From Rhipidocladum racemiflorum (lineage: Eukaryota > Streptophyta > Magnoliopsida > Poales > Poaceae): a stretch of DNA of 64,000 bases. The notes under the pieces were generated by a model. The model was not told the origin of the DNA. It worked only from the letters and a program-made list of their open reading frames with translations, and ran no database searches. Position numbers and translations under genes: made by a program. The stretch is from assembly GCA_036346355.1 (NCBI GenBank), contig CM070577.1:78390509-78454508 (forward strand), given 5' to 3'. Of the stretch, positions 33,687-46,480 are shown piece after piece. Numbering within the stretch: position 1 is the first letter of the stretch; every line of letters begins with the position of its first letter.

Positions 33687-36600
33687 TGAGAGGATCGAGG
33701 ATGGACGCCTAGAGGGGGGGTGAATAGGCGATTTAAAATTCTCTAGTTCAATGCAGCGGAAAATAGATCGGAACTTCCGATATGGAGTCGGAGGTTCCGG
33801 TGTCTAATCGGAATATCCGATACGAGGTCGGAATATCCGATTAGAACAGAGTCTAGAGAAATGCTAAACGAATTATGCCTATACACAAATTGATTTCTAC
33901 TCGAAGCTAGTACAGGCAAATATTAGCAACTAGTAGTAAAGCTAGCTAGCGAAGTAATCAACCCTAGATAGATCAATTCAATACAAGATAGCAAAGTAAT
34001 GCAATAAGCACATGTAAAGAATTGACACGGTGATTTGTTTACCGAAGTTCGGACTTCCTCCAAGGAGGTTCCTACGTCTTCATTGAGGAGGCTCGGTCAC
34101 ACTTGAGCTGGGTCTTTTCCAACCCTATTCCTCGCCAATCTCGGTCACACTTGAGATGTGGCTTCACTTCTTGATTTCTTCCCTTTCGGAGGCGAAATCG
34201 GACATTCACAAACTTCTCACGGCACACCACACTCGTTGGTTGCTCGTGAGCGACGCCTAACCATCTAGGAGTCTTCAAACTCCAAGAGTAACGAATCCAA
34301 CAAATGGATGATCTAGGACAAGAACTCTAATGCTCAAGATGAATCTCAATCTATCTCACTCTTAGCACTAACTCACTTCCCACACCTCACTCAAAGAGGG
34401 ATCACTAAGATCAAAGGAGAAGGAGACAAGGAGGATACTCAATCCACTCCTAATTAAAACACAAGTTTTTAGAGCTCTCTCTAGCTAATGAGATGACCAA
34501 GGAGCAACAAATGCATCACAAGGTAATCTCTCTATTCCACTAGCTCAACCTCTTGTTTAGCCCTTCAACAACATCCTCAACTCACTCTCCCAACCGGCCA
34601 AGGGGGGTATTTATACCCCACACCCAAACACTAGCCGTTGGAGCAAGAAAACTAGCCGTTTTACACACATCGGAACTTCCGATCCCAACATCGGAACTTC
34701 CGACCAGGCAAAAACTCCAGAACAAACTCAATCCAATAAACACATCGGAACTAACATCGGAACTTCCGATACATCGGAACTTGCATCGGAACTTCCGATC
34801 TGGGCAGAGAGGCACCTTACAGAAACCTTTCAAAAAGTTTCTAAGTCTACATCGGAACTTCCGATCCAACATCGGAACTTCCGATCCAACATCGGAACTT
34901 CCTATACATCGGAACTTACATCGGAACTTGCATCGGAACTTCCGATCAGGCAAAAAAATCAGCACACTTGCAAACTAAAAACACTGATCGGAACTTCCGA
35001 TTTTCACGATCGGAACATCCGATTTGACCAGAGAGCACCCTTTTTGAGTTTAACACTTATCGGAACATCCGATCCTCACAGAGAGGCACCCTTACTAGAA
35101 CTAGCTCGAAAAGTTTCCAAGTCCTGATCGGACTATCCGATCACACGGGTCGGAACTTCCGATCCTCACAGAGGAGCACCTGAGACTTAGACAACTTAGC
35201 ACCGGACCTTACGATGAATCGGACCTTCCGATCCCCTGATCGGAACATCCGATCAATCCAGAGAGGTTCTAGACTCTCACCAACACACCACCGGATTTAC
35301 CGATGGATCGGAACATCCGATCCCTGATCGGAACATCCGATCCAGACAAAAAGACAAACAATCCCGGTGTACGTGATGTGTATTGTGTCTCTCATCTATT
35401 TAAGGATAGATAACACTTGAGCACAGAGACACTTCTAAATCATCCACGTTGCATCCCTCTTAATAGTACGGCACGCCTATAACAAGACACTCTATCTAGT
35501 TACCTTTGATGCCGCACGCGATCAATCCCCTTTGGGGCCTTTATGATCTTCAATCATACCTCATTTCCCCGGGATTGTCACATCGCTCTCTCTTGAAGTC
35601 CTCATGATTTACGATCATCTTCTCTTCAAGATCGTCATACAGCTCTATTTCTCTTTTACCGGATCATCACCCGGCTCTCACAACATCTTGTTCATCTCCT
35701 CTTGATGAACATTCTTTTCTTTCCTTCTCAACGGGATCTCCTCTTGACGTTCATCACCTCATGATGTCGTCCTTGTCCTGTTTCTTTATCTTAACCATCA
35801 TTGGACCTAACCTGGCTCAATCATCACTTATGAAAATAGTTAGTCCAAGATGCATAGTTGTCTCAATCATCCTTGCACTCAATTAACACATAATGAATGC
35901 CTCCATAATGATTGAGCACAACCTAAATCAATTTAAATGAATAATTGTATTTGTGTCTTAAGTATATTGATACAACTAATGTTTCGTTATACTCAAGAAC
36001 TATCGATTATCCTTAATCGATCACAAGAACACTATCAACTCATGATGCAATGTTCTTTGATTATTAAGAGATAAACGACCTCAATTTAAATCTTCATTTA
36101 AATTGATATGAGTATACAATAACTACACAGGTTTTCATATACTCATGTTGATGGAAAGTAATGATCCATAATATGTGGAATGTATGGAAATGATCATTAC
36201 TATAAGCCATCAACTATAAGATAAACTCCACAAAGATATGTGCATACATATAATTGATCTTGAATCAATATGCACATATCCAATTTTATTTCTTTGGAGC
36301 ATATCCTATGATACCATGAGTATACTACAACTATGCATGTTAAATGTATACTCAAAGATCTAGTTTCAATGTCTTGATCCTTTATATGTTGTAATGAGGA
36401 ATAGATCAATCCAATGAAACATTAAGTTAGAGTGTGAACTCCCCCTAAATGTGTGCATCCATGTAATATATGGATTGGGAAACATGATACACAGTTTTTG
36501 GTTAAAGCAGTGGAGAAATTCATACTTCAACTTAAATCCTAAGTATGCAATAAAATAATGAACATTGATACAATGCATACCTTGGGTTTTCCATTTTCTA

Positions 36601-36793
36601 TCCAAATGTGAGGCTACTAAACATAAGCTTAATAAATATGTTAGTCTCATTAACAATTAGTTTTGTCAATGATCATCAATCATCCTTGATGAGATGAAAA
36701 TAGTAATTACCTAAACATTAGTCTCATATTAGGATTTGTCATTAATCACCAAAACCAACTTAATGGATCAACCTAATGGAGGTTGTACTTACA
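33687..36793 (-). repeat. Right (5') LTR of the Sirevirus-like element (3107 bp)
   Basis: Begins TGAGAGGATCGAGG and ends GTTGTACTTACA. It is uninterrupted and shows the pre-insertion state for the CACTA in the other LTR. The palindrome cluster (ATCGGAACTTCCGAT type) runs 34670-35345, with related ones at 33764-33842. A possible TATA region on the minus strand is not certain. Confidence 0.93.
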
Positions 36794-38489
36794 TTTTGCC
36801 TTCCAATCATGCATCAATTGTGTCCCCTTAATCACTAGCTTACTGATACTTTTAAGTGCCTAGCTATTTCTAAGGTCTTCAAATATTGTAAATTCTTCGA
36901 ATTGATCCGTTCTAGTTTCAAACAAAAATAAAATCCGGACAGAACAAAACACACATCGACCGATGAACATATCAGCATCAAGTAAACATACGTACTTGAT
37001 GCCTTACAATTTTTCATAACACCAACACATATCAAGATTTTTCACTGCTGGTCACAGGATTGTAAGAAAAAGAAGAAGAGCTAAATACCTTCTTGACCGG
37101 CGGTAGAATCGAACCGGTGTCCGGGGCGGCCAGGAGGTGACGAGGAGGGTTAGGAAGGGCTTGTGTGGGGGGGGGTCGTCGGGGGAGGGGGCGAGGGCCC
37201 GTCGTCTGTGTCGACGGGGCTTGTGTCACCCGAGAGTTGATTCAAGAGGATGTGATGGGGAGCCGAAAGCTGGCGAAGGGTAGAGGGGTAAAAGGTTTTT
37301 GTGAATCGGGTTGGAACTGGGTGGAGATCGATTCAACAACGGCGTGGAAAAAGGAGAAACGATCCGAGTAGAAACATTCTGAGACGGTCTCCGTTTGGAT
37401 GGGTTTATTCTAGATCTGATTAGAAACGGTTTGGTTCTAAGTTGCCAAACGAGATCTTAATTATCATTTCACCTTAAATTTGCATGCATTGTCTTTGTGT
37501 CTGACCAACAAGCCACAAAGAATATCTTACCACAAGTCATGTGCACAAGTGCTCTAATTATCCATAAAAAATCCCTTAGAGAAACGTACATATGCATGTT
37601 TGCACATATTGATCCGAGAAAATCCCACAAACTCACGAGGTGGAAGAGAGATGGTAGACCCACAAAATTGTTAATATTGTTAAATGTGAGTGCTGAAGAC
37701 GGTGTTGATATCTGAAACGTGACATGTACAAAAGTTGGGCAAAGAAGAGACCAGCAATTCGTGCTGGCATTTAGGTTTTTCGTGTCTTGCTTTCCTCGGA
37801 TTACACGGTATTCGTGATTCGATGATACCACGTGGATGTTGCAAAATGGTCGAAGCAAGCATCAAATAATCAAGATCTAGCAAAACCTCAGCTCCCCCTC
37901 ATCCGACTATTAATGAAGGAAATTTTCAATGCCTCTTGAGAAGAAATACAATCGTACTGAACATATCGGCAACATGCATGAGTCTTGCAAACATGCAAAT
38001 GTTCGAAACACTATTGAAATCGCAAAAACAAAGAAAAAAAATGGCGAATGTTATATAGTAAATCTGTAAAATATGCTATGTCGATAAATCAATATAGGCA
38101 CTGCAGCAATCATCAAGTGGAATTTGAATATATTCGCTGTACGTAGTGTCCTTCACACGTACGGTTTTCTTTTTATTATCTAAATGTGCTTGTTCCAAAT
38201 TCTTTAATACAACCTCAAGCAACGTGCGTTTTCTTTTTTTATTCTTTTTTCTTTTTCTTTCTTTTTTTTTTTTAAAAAGAGAGATTGTAGTGGCTTATTT
38301 GACTTGGACGCAGAATTTTTTTTTTGGAAGCGAAGACATCGACTCCATGCATGAAGGAAAACAATTCTGCTACTCCACACAACGAGAAAATAAAACGCAC
38401 ACTACAGAGCTAATGAGCCGGCGTCATCAAACTCTCTACTGAAGAACTAGCACTTAGTATGCCCAAAAAGTGTGATGGCCGTGGATGAG
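36794..38489. other. Unassigned DNA, possibly host, no gene recognised
   Basis: This continues the interval 13113-13675. It contains a GC-rich patch (37080-37240), a T-rich run (38220-38280) and short ORFs without recognisable domains. At 37386-37457 a 72-bp stretch is bounded by GGTCTCCGTTTGG and CCAAACGAGATCT, an imperfect inverted pair that could be a decayed miniature transposon. I see no exon structure that I would call a gene. Confidence 0.5.
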
Positions 38490-39972
38490 TGTAATACCCC
38501 AATCAATTAATGTGAAGATCTATATGGCTCATATGGAGTGGTGGTGAAATTCTTTCTATTTTGCTTGCCCAAAGTGAATTATAGTAATATATAATACCTG
38601 TTAGATCTAAACATAGCACTTCAGGTGTGACACTACGGAATTTCAGCATTACGGTACGACTTTTGTATCGTGTTTTTGGGCTATTTCCGGGGGAGTTGGA
38701 CCTTGGGGGAAATAGTTCGGGCTTTGGGGGACCTTCTTGGGCCGAAGGTAGGGGATCCTTGGCCCATGTGGGGGAGGGATTTGGGCAGCAGCCCTGCTGC
38801 CCCTGCGCCGCACCCCTTGTTGCCCCCCCCCATCCCCTTTAACCCTAGCCGCCACCTCCCCCTTGCCCCCCCTTGCCTCCTCCACCTTGCGCCTCCACCC
38901 CTCCACCTCCTAGCCGGTCCTAGTAGGGATTCAACTCCCTCTTTGATGCCACGCCCTTCCCCTATGATGGTCTCCTCATTGGGAAGCTCCGCAACCGGGA
39001 GGAACCAGCGGATTCGGCGTTTGGAGAGAGATCGGGATCGGGAGAAGTTTTTTGTCGTCGTCGATTCTTCAAGAAGAGGTAACGAATTGTGGCTCTCTTG
39101 AGGTGGTCTAGGTACTGCTAGATGGGATAATCCATGCCTAGAATTCAGGTATAGGTGTTGTTCCTAGATGGGATTAGGATAATTGCAAATCTGTCCAATA
39201 TTGTGTTCTCGGGCAGATTGGACGCTTGAGGTTAGGGCTCGGTTTTGGCAATTTTAGAAGCGTTTTCTGATCGGCTGGTTGTTATGTAAGTTGTAGGTAA
39301 TTCAATTATCTTTCAGTGGACGCCAAGAACGTTAAATTATGTTCAGACGTTTAAAAGTTATGACTGTTTTACCGAGCGCTGTCAAATCTATGACGTGATT
39401 GGGACAGATCGTGTTCAACTGTAGATTAGATAATTTTAGAGGCCGATTCAGTCTTCGCGAATACTTAGAAAAAGTTGGGAAATTTCCTAAGCTTCGAGAA
39501 AATGTATTTGTTTACTTGATTTGGAGTTGTAGAACTCAAGTTATGATCATTGGAGCGCTGCTGTCCCGGTTGGACAAAGTGTTGTTTTTCGGGTTTCGGG
39601 AGTGGGTTGCAAAGTCATTGTAGATGATCGCTCTTGTACTGTTTTTTAGGCAAGTTTTGAGTGTAATGTACCTATGTGCAGGTGGTGTGACCCCGGGAGT
39701 GCTCTCAACTTCTCGCCACTCCGTCGCTCATGGTTGAAGGCAAGTGTATTGGGATGGATTTGGGGTTTGGATGGTTATTAGACTTGCATAGGTGCAATAT
39801 GAGTACATGATGTGTTAGCTTTCCATGCTTGTTATTTGCTTATGATATGATGAACATGATTACATATTGGCTATGAAATCGTCGTATTAAGTATTTATGC
39901 AAGTTCATACATGTTCATGACAAATGTGCATTCATAATAGAAGAGGCAACCCATTCTGATGCGGGCCTCTGT

Positions 39973-42885
39973 TGTCAGGAGCCGCCCAGATCGTCCTCGA
40001 GTGGTTGGATGAACAGTTGCTCCCATCGGATTTGGATCCTAGCAACCAATCACCGGAGGTGATCTTGATGCTAATACCCAAGCCTAATGGAGACAACCCT
40101 ACGAACGTCCAAACGACTCGACAACAACCCCGGTATTCCCCCGGTATGCGACCCGAAACACGCCCAGGATCACCGCATACCGGAAAACAATACGATATCA
40201 ATTCAATTTGCATAAAGGGGGCAACGAACCCGAAACTTTGAACCAACACGCAAGCGGATAACAACAGCACAAAGACGAACCCGACAACCACCAACCAAGA
40301 TTGAAAACCACGCCAAGACTCCAAACTAGGCAAAAACGGAGAAAAGACCAAGACTCCGAAAACTGGAAAATTTCGGCATGACCTTTCTAGATTCTACGGA
40401 CATCCACTCAGCAGACAAGAAAACACAGTTGATATATATATATGGAAAGTAAAAACGACATCCACAAAGACCACAAAGCGTATCAACGGCTAAAGAAGAC
40501 ACAACGGAACCCGACATACGCGTAAGCGTCCATTACCAAATCCAAAAGCCCATCGAAACGCCTATCTATACAACAAAAGAACCAACCAACGCATTTAACA
40601 AAAGTAAAGCAAATCCCCGGAAGTGTTCTGCCCCTGAACACTCCCGGCGTAAGCGGCATCGCCAAGCCGCTACTCGGTGCCCGCTTGATCAGAGACAAGA
40701 TCTGGCAGAACTTCGCACTCGCCAACCGGATCCTCACCTGAAAACCACAAAGCAGAAGCATGAGTACGAAAGGTACTCGCAAGACTTATCCGTGGGTCCA
40801 TATATGACCGACTCCAAAGGATTATGCATTTAGTTGTAGCAAGGAGTAAGCTTAAGGTAAAAGTGCGGAAAAGCATTAACATTTGTAATATAAGTGCGAC
40901 AAACGAAACAATTACAAGTTTAAAGCAGTTATAGACCGCACTTACTTCTAGTGTGAAGTTGAAAGTGACAACAATTAAAGTAGAGCAATACATAACCAAT
41001 TTAAAGCTCAAGCCCAACGGCGAACCACAAGTTCAAGTTGTTTACTACGTGACTGTGCGATGAAAGAGCTTGCTCATATCCGAGAGCGCGGCAATTCGAA
41101 TCGCTTAATTAACCCTGCAGGGAAGCATTGATCGCACGACACTTACCACAAGGGCCTAGTGTCAACCCCCTCCCAATCATACCCAATCGTGAAGCGTCCT
41201 CCTGTGGCCGAAAACCTAGCACCCCTCGAGCAGCCCCAAGCCCGGCTTGGCGCCGAGAAGTCGACCTAAGCCTCGCCCTCAACCACGTCCAACCACAGTA
41301 AGTTACGGTCCATCGATTCCGTATGAGAGAAAGAGTGGCTTACCGTACCATAATCGGGCATGCGACCAACCGGGGTGTGCTCGATCAAAGGGCAACCATC
41401 GAATCGGTCCTTAATCGACTCAGACGGGGCTACACATTTGAGTCTCCATACTCAAATGAACCAACTCCCCGCCCGGTCCACAATTTATCAATTACAACTC
41501 ATAAACATACCCATTCCAATCCATCATGTGTGAAGTGAAACAATTGTTAATAATCACAAGCGGGAGAACCATCCCCCACTTGGCCCAACCCAACATCTAA
41601 GCAAAACTAAGCGTAGACTCGTTATAATTACCCATATTTTGGTTCCGAAGGGAGTGTTCCACAAATTCAAGGAGTGTATGTGCAGCAATTAGGTTCTAAC
41701 CCTGTTCCCACCATTCAACTCCTAATGCATACTTAATCGACCAAATAAGCAATTTAATTCTCTAAGATAAAATCATATAATGGGGTAAATATGCTTAGGT
41801 GCTTGCCTGGTGCTTCTGCCGGAGTCTCAGCGACAACCTGCTCACCGCGATCGCCCTCGATCGCGGCCACGTCACCCACCGCGGGATCGTTCTCTACACG
41901 AGTACAAGGTATGCGAAAATGAGATGCATGCTATGCCGATGACATGCAATGAGAATTGAAAAACAACATGCACACATTCGACAACCAAAAGGAAAAACAA
42001 AGCGAAGGTCTACTACAAGCGAAAAAATAAACGTTAATGCCCAACATTATTTTAACATCTAATCCTTACAAACGGAAAAACGACTAACGACAATACTCAC
42101 TCATTGAACCACTGCATAGAACTATCCATTATCGGTTAGCTCAACCCATTACGACCTTTCACGCATAATCAATCACATCTAATCGAGCACCCACAATACT
42201 CCAAACCTAGATTACCGCCATGCACCACATGACCTAAATAAGGATCCTAGCATTTCACATCGTGGCTTAGCATCGATCCAACATCCGCTAAGCACACTCA
42301 TTTACCAATTGACCTCAATCACTAAATAGAACCTTGTTGGCATTCAATCGAACACCCAGTAGGCGCACTTCAACTACTACACCATAGCAATTTGCATAAG
42401 CACTCCCAAACCACAAATCTCCCCCATGGACATTTCATCAAACACCTAGCATGCACTAAACTCAAACCCTAACCATGCCTTGGAGAGGGAGAGGGAGAGA
42501 GAGAGGGAGGGAGAGGGAGATGTACTGGGGTCGCCGGGCGTGGAGGAGGCGGCGGTCGCGGCGAACGGGAGGTGCGGCCTGGTTGGGAGTGGGGCGGCTC
42601 AGGGGGCAAGGGGGCGGCCGCGAGGCGCTGGCCGAGGCTGGCCACGGGGCGCAGGAGCGGGCCGGCCGGAGGGAGGTGGCGGCGCCGAGCGCAGGACGGC
42701 GGGGAGGGGCCGGCGTCGCCCAGGTGGGGAGCGGGCCGGGCACGGGTGAGGAGGGACCGGGTGAGGGAGGGAGAAATAAGTGGGGAGTGAGAGAGAGAAA
42801 AAAATGAATGGTGGGGAAAAAATAGGGAGGGGAAAATTACCTACTTACCCCCATGGCACTCACATGGAAAACTAGGGCCATGACA
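39973..42885 (-). repeat. Left (3') LTR of the Tekay element
   Basis: TGTCAGGAGCCGCCC to GGGCCATGACA. It ends next to a pyrimidine-rich stretch (42886-42903), whose complement is the polypurine tract AAGGGGGAAGGATT. A GC-rich part at 42480-42780 gives long low-complexity ORFs on both strands that I do not regard as genes. Confidence 0.94.
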
Positions 42886-42987
42886 AATCCTTCCCCCTTA
42901 GGGGAATCTCGCCCCGAGATTCAGAAATGATCGTACAATCAGGAAGACAACTACAAGGGGAAAAGCTGAAGGATCAGCAAGTAATAC

Positions 42988-43401
42988 TCACATGTTTTGG
43001 AAGAATTCGGGATACTCGTTCTTCAGAAGATCCGCGGGCTCCCAAGTTGCTTCGTCCTCCGTGTGATTACTCCACTGTACCTTATAGAATTTGAGAGTTC
43101 TTCGTCGTGTGTTGCGCTCCGATTCTTCTAGAACCCGGATAGGATGCTCCGCGTAAGACAGATCCGGTTCAGGCGCGACTCCGAGGTCTTCCACCTCGAG
43201 AGACTCGAACGGAGTACGGAGACACTTCTTCAGCTGGGAGACGTGAAACACGTCGTGGACCATTCCGAGCGAAGGAGGAAGCTCTAGCTGATATGCTACT
43301 TGGCCGCGCTTTCCAAGGATCTTGAACGGCCCTACGTAGCGAGGTGCCAGCTTTCCTTTAACTCCGAATCGACGGGTGCCACGGAGAGGAGATACCTTCA
43401 A
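42988..43401 (-). pseudogene. pol: Tekay integrase C-terminus with chromodomain
   Basis: The frame reads KVSPLRGTRRFGVKGKLAPR and then YVGPFKILGKRGQVAYQLEL, the GPY/F module. Next is LPPSLGMVHDVFHVSQLKKC and a chromodomain (PIRVLEESERNTRRRTLKFY, VQWSNHTEDEATWEPADLL). It ends near the LTR with EYPEFFQNM and a stop at 42988. The chromodomain is thought to steer integration to heterochromatin marks. Aromatic residues (Y in FYKVQW, W in ATWEP) at cage-like positions are present. This piece is intact, but the upstream integrase is broken, so it cannot be made as part of Pol. Confidence 0.9.
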
Positions 43402-44593
43402 ATAGGCGAAGTCGCCAAAGGTCGAAGGAGAGGGTCTCCTACGGCGATCAGCGTAACTCTTACGTCGCGATCGCGCTTATCCTCAATTTTCTTGGATAGT
43501 CCTGACCTTTTCTTCCGCCTCCATAACCAACTCAGGCCCAATCAAGGAGCTGCTCTCCACTTTACGACCCAGTCAAGGGCGCCGACAAGCTGCGACCATA
43601 AAGCGCCTCGAACGGAGACATCCGGACACCGGGTTTGGTAGCCGTTGTTGTCACGCAAACTCGGCGCACGGAAGACACTCTTCCCACTTTTTCCATAGGA
43701 CAAGATACAAGCCCTCAACATGTCCTCGAGGATCTGATTGACCCTCTCGGCCTGGCCGTCGATCCCGAGGGTGGTATCTCGAATCAGAGCGACCGTGCCC
43801 AAGGCCTCATGCAGGCTTCTCGAGTGGGAAGTGGGCGAGAGCCTGCATGCGAAACTATCCGCTTGGGCACTCCATGCAGACTTACGATCCGGGAGATATA
43901 CAAGTCCGCATACTTCTTGACGCGATACTTGGTGCAAACGGCCAAGAAGTGTGCAGACTTCGTCAGTCGATCGATGATTACCCAAATCGAGTCATGGCCT
44001 GAGGAAGTGGTCGGCAGGCCGGTAATGAAGTCCATGGTGACATCCTCCCACTTCCAAACTGGAATAGGAAGAGGCTGAAGGGTACCGGCTGGCTTGAGGT
44101 GTTCGGCCTTCACCCTCTTGCAGACGTCGCACTCTGACACATAGCGAGCGACTTCGCTTCATGCGAGTCCACCAAAGCGCCGCCTCAGGTCTTGATACAT
44201 CTTGTTGCTGCCCGGGTGAATGGTAAGCAAAGAGTTATGCGCCTCATCGAGAATCCTTCGCTTCAACTCCTGGTCATCAGGGACAACTATGCGGTCGCCG
44301 AACCACACGGTTCCCTGATCATCTAGGCGGAACTCAGCAGCTTGCCCCAATTTCAATTTATCCCGGATTTGGGCAACTTCTTCATCCTTCAACTGTGCCT
44401 CTCGAATCTGATCGAGCAATGTAGACCTCAACTCGATATTGGCTATGAATCCCTGCTCGCCCATCTCCAAGCCGAGTCTCTGGAATTCGGCACAGAGGGA
44501 GACACTCGGGGACTGGAGAGTAAAGCAGTTGCATTGGGCCTTACGACTCAATGCGTCAGCTACCACATTCGCCTTCCCCGGGTGGTAATGCAC
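43402..44593 (-). pseudogene. pol: Tekay RNase H end, integrase zinc domain and catalytic core
   Basis: From 44593: HYHPGKANVVADALSRK, the standard end of the RNase H to integrase link. After a long helix region comes the zinc-binding part (EAHNSLLTIHPGSNKMYQDL), a stop at 44159, then SECDVCKRVKAEHLKPAG. The core shows the first catalytic D in MDFITGLPTTS (about 44030). At the second D the usual SDRG is replaced by SHAG within a stretch full of small indels (about 43840). E is present in GQAERVNQILEDMLRAC (about 43745). The region from about 43690 to 43402 is again out of frame. Loss of one catalytic acid and several frameshifts make it non-functional as written. Confidence 0.85.
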
Positions 44594-44594
44594 C

Positions 44595-45878
44595 TCAGCA
44601 TTTGTAATCTTTGATCAACTCAAGCCATCTCCGCTGCCTCATGTTCAGATCTGCTTGGGTGAAGATGTACTTGAGACTTTTATGATCAGTATAAATATTG
44701 CACTTGTTCCCCAGGAGATAGTGGCGCCAGATCTTCAAGGCATGCACCATCGCCGCAAGCTCCAAATCGTGGGTGGGGTAGTGCTCCTCGTGATGCTTCA
44801 ATCGCCGAGATGCGAGGGCAACAGCGACTCGGCCTTCTTGCATGAGCACACAGCCGAGCCCAATGCCCGACGCATCGCAATACACCTCAAAAGGACTGTG
44901 GATATCCGGCTGAGTGAGGACAGGAGCCGTAGTCAAACGTTGCTTCAGAGTCTGAAAGGCGCCCTCACAGTCCGCTGACCATTTGAATTCAACTCCCTTC
45001 TTGAGCAGCTCAGTCATCGGCTTCGCAATCTTTGAGAAGTCCTGGATGAAACGGCGATAATACCCACCACCCAAGAAAATCGCTGTGATGTCCGTGATAG
45101 TCTTGGGCTGCTCCCATTTGAGTACATCCTGTACCTTGCTCGGGTCAACTGCCATGCCTCGCTCAGAAAGGACGTGTCCCAAGAATGACACTTCCCTCAG
45201 CCAGAACTCACACTTGCTGAACTTCGCATACAGGCGATGCTCCCTGAGTCGCCCGAGAACAATGCGAAGGTGTCTGGCGTGCTCTTCTTCACTGGCTGAA
45301 TATATCAAAATGTCGTCGATGAAGATGACGACAAAAGAATCCAGCTCTTCCATGAATATGGAGTTCATCAGGTACATAAAGTACGCCGGCGCGTTCGTGA
45401 GGCCGAACGACATCACGGTATACTCGTAGAGCCCGTATCTGGTGGAGAAAGCTGTCTTCGGGATGTCCTCGGCTCGGATCTTAATCTGATGGTAGCCGAG
45501 CCTCAGATCAATCTTGGAAAATACTCGCGCACCAGTCAGCTGATCAAACAGGAGGTCAATCCGGGGCAATGGGTACTTATTCTTGACGGTGACTGCATTC
45601 AGAGGACGGTAGTCAACGCAGAGGCGCAGAGAACCATCCTTCTTGGTCACAAACAGAGCCGAACAGCCCCAAGGCGAGGAGCTCGGTCGGATGAACCCCT
45701 TGTCCATCAATCCTTTCAGCTGGGTCTTTAACTCAGCCAATTCATTTGGCGGCATCCGGTACGGTCGCTTGGACACCGGAGCAGTCCCTGGCTGGAGCTC
45801 AACGACGAACTCAATGTCCCGATCAGGCGGCATTCCCGGTAATTCTGCCGGGAACACATCGGGAAACTCAGACACCAC
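44595..45878 (-). pseudogene. pol: Tekay reverse transcriptase and RNase H
   Basis: A 427-codon open stretch. It contains PVSKRPYRMPPNELAELKTQ, LRLCVDYRPLNAVTVKNKYP, FSKIDLRLGYHQIKI, TAFSTRYGLYEYTVMSFGLT and the catalytic FIDDILIYS (about 45320). The thumb and RNase H follow: FEVYCDASGIGLGCVLMQEG, then HDLELAAMVHALKIWRHYLL and NIYTDHKSLKYIFTQ. The D, E and D of RNase H are visible. The stretch closes in LELIKDYKC and a stop at 44595, one frame away from the continuation VHYHPGKANVV. The Asn-Ala-Pro-Ala-Tyr at 45380 differs from the usual NAPA-x-F. This is the best-kept enzyme region of the element. Confidence 0.92.
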
Positions 45879-46480
45879 GGGAATCGAGTCCAGCTCTCTT
45901 CAACTTCGTCCCATTCGGTGAACACAAGGTGGCCTTGCTCTCATTAAGAAGTACAGTTGAGTCGCGCCGCCCTTCGATTTCTGAGTGACAGTGGTACGAC
46001 TACAAAGAATCCAAAACAGCGGCCGTCGTGGTCACCCAACTCATCCTCAGGATGACATCTATCCCGAAGGTCTAGAAGCAAAGAACCGGCGGTGAACGGA
46101 ATTCCTCGACCGCACTCATCGCCTTTCCGAACCATCTGCCTAACCGTGATCTTTGACCCCGGTGCCTCAATCACAAAGGAGGTGACACTGCTACTGACCC
46201 TCATCTGATGCTGCTCTGCAAACCCCGTGCGAATAAAGGAATGGGAGGCCCCTGAATCAAACAACACTCTAGCCTCATGCCCCTCAACAAGAAACGTACC
46301 AGCTAGCACGGCGGAGCCCTCAGGAACCGCCTCGGCGTCGACGAAGGTGACGCTGCCTCGGCTCGACGTAAACAGCGGCGGTGGTCTGCCGCGCCCGAAG
46401 GTCGTGGAAGCGCCCGGTGCGGTGACGCGACGAGGAAGCGATCCGGATGAAGTGGCCCGTAGCGTCCGCAATTGTAGCAC
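45879..46480 (-). pseudogene. pro: Tekay aspartic protease region
   Basis: The frame encodes GSAVLAGTFLVEGHEARVLF followed by DSGASHSFI, the retropepsin active site (about 46240). The later part is in a shifted frame (DVILRMSWVT, about 46060), so the flap and second half are separated from the first. From about 45930 the link to RT is again out of frame. The DSGAS form is common in chromoviruses. Confidence 0.82.

Larger units (their letters stand above)
13676..36793 (-). mobile_element. Sirevirus-like Ty1/copia element, gag-only, minus strand
   Basis: Two near-identical LTRs bound it: 13676-25903 (split by a CACTA element; 3091 bp without it) and 33687-36793 (3107 bp). Both read TGAGAGGATCGAGG...GTTGTACTTACA on the + strand. 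Next to the right LTR is a primer-binding site complementary to initiator tRNA-Met, so the element runs right to left. Gag with two CCHC knuckles follows. No protease, integrase, RT or RNase H can be found in the 3.4 kb between the gag end (29299) and the left LTR. The flanks are TTTTA (13671-13675) and TTTTG (36794-36798), an imperfect 5-bp duplication. Several polypurine tracts precede the 3' LTR, a trait reported for Sireviruses. Confidence 0.88.

Noticed and set aside
34670..35345. Repeat cluster resembling a CRISPR array
   Set aside because: Eukaryotic LTR with palindromes of irregular spacing, no uniform spacers and no cas genes.
37032..37371. Short ORFs that might be a host first exon
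   Set aside because: No domain, no clear splice structure and biased composition. Left as unassigned DNA.
42462..42807. Overlapping Arg/Gly- and Pro-rich ORFs in the Tekay LTR (also 50279-50612)
   Set aside because: They lie in a GC-rich LTR segment, change between the two LTRs and have no domain.
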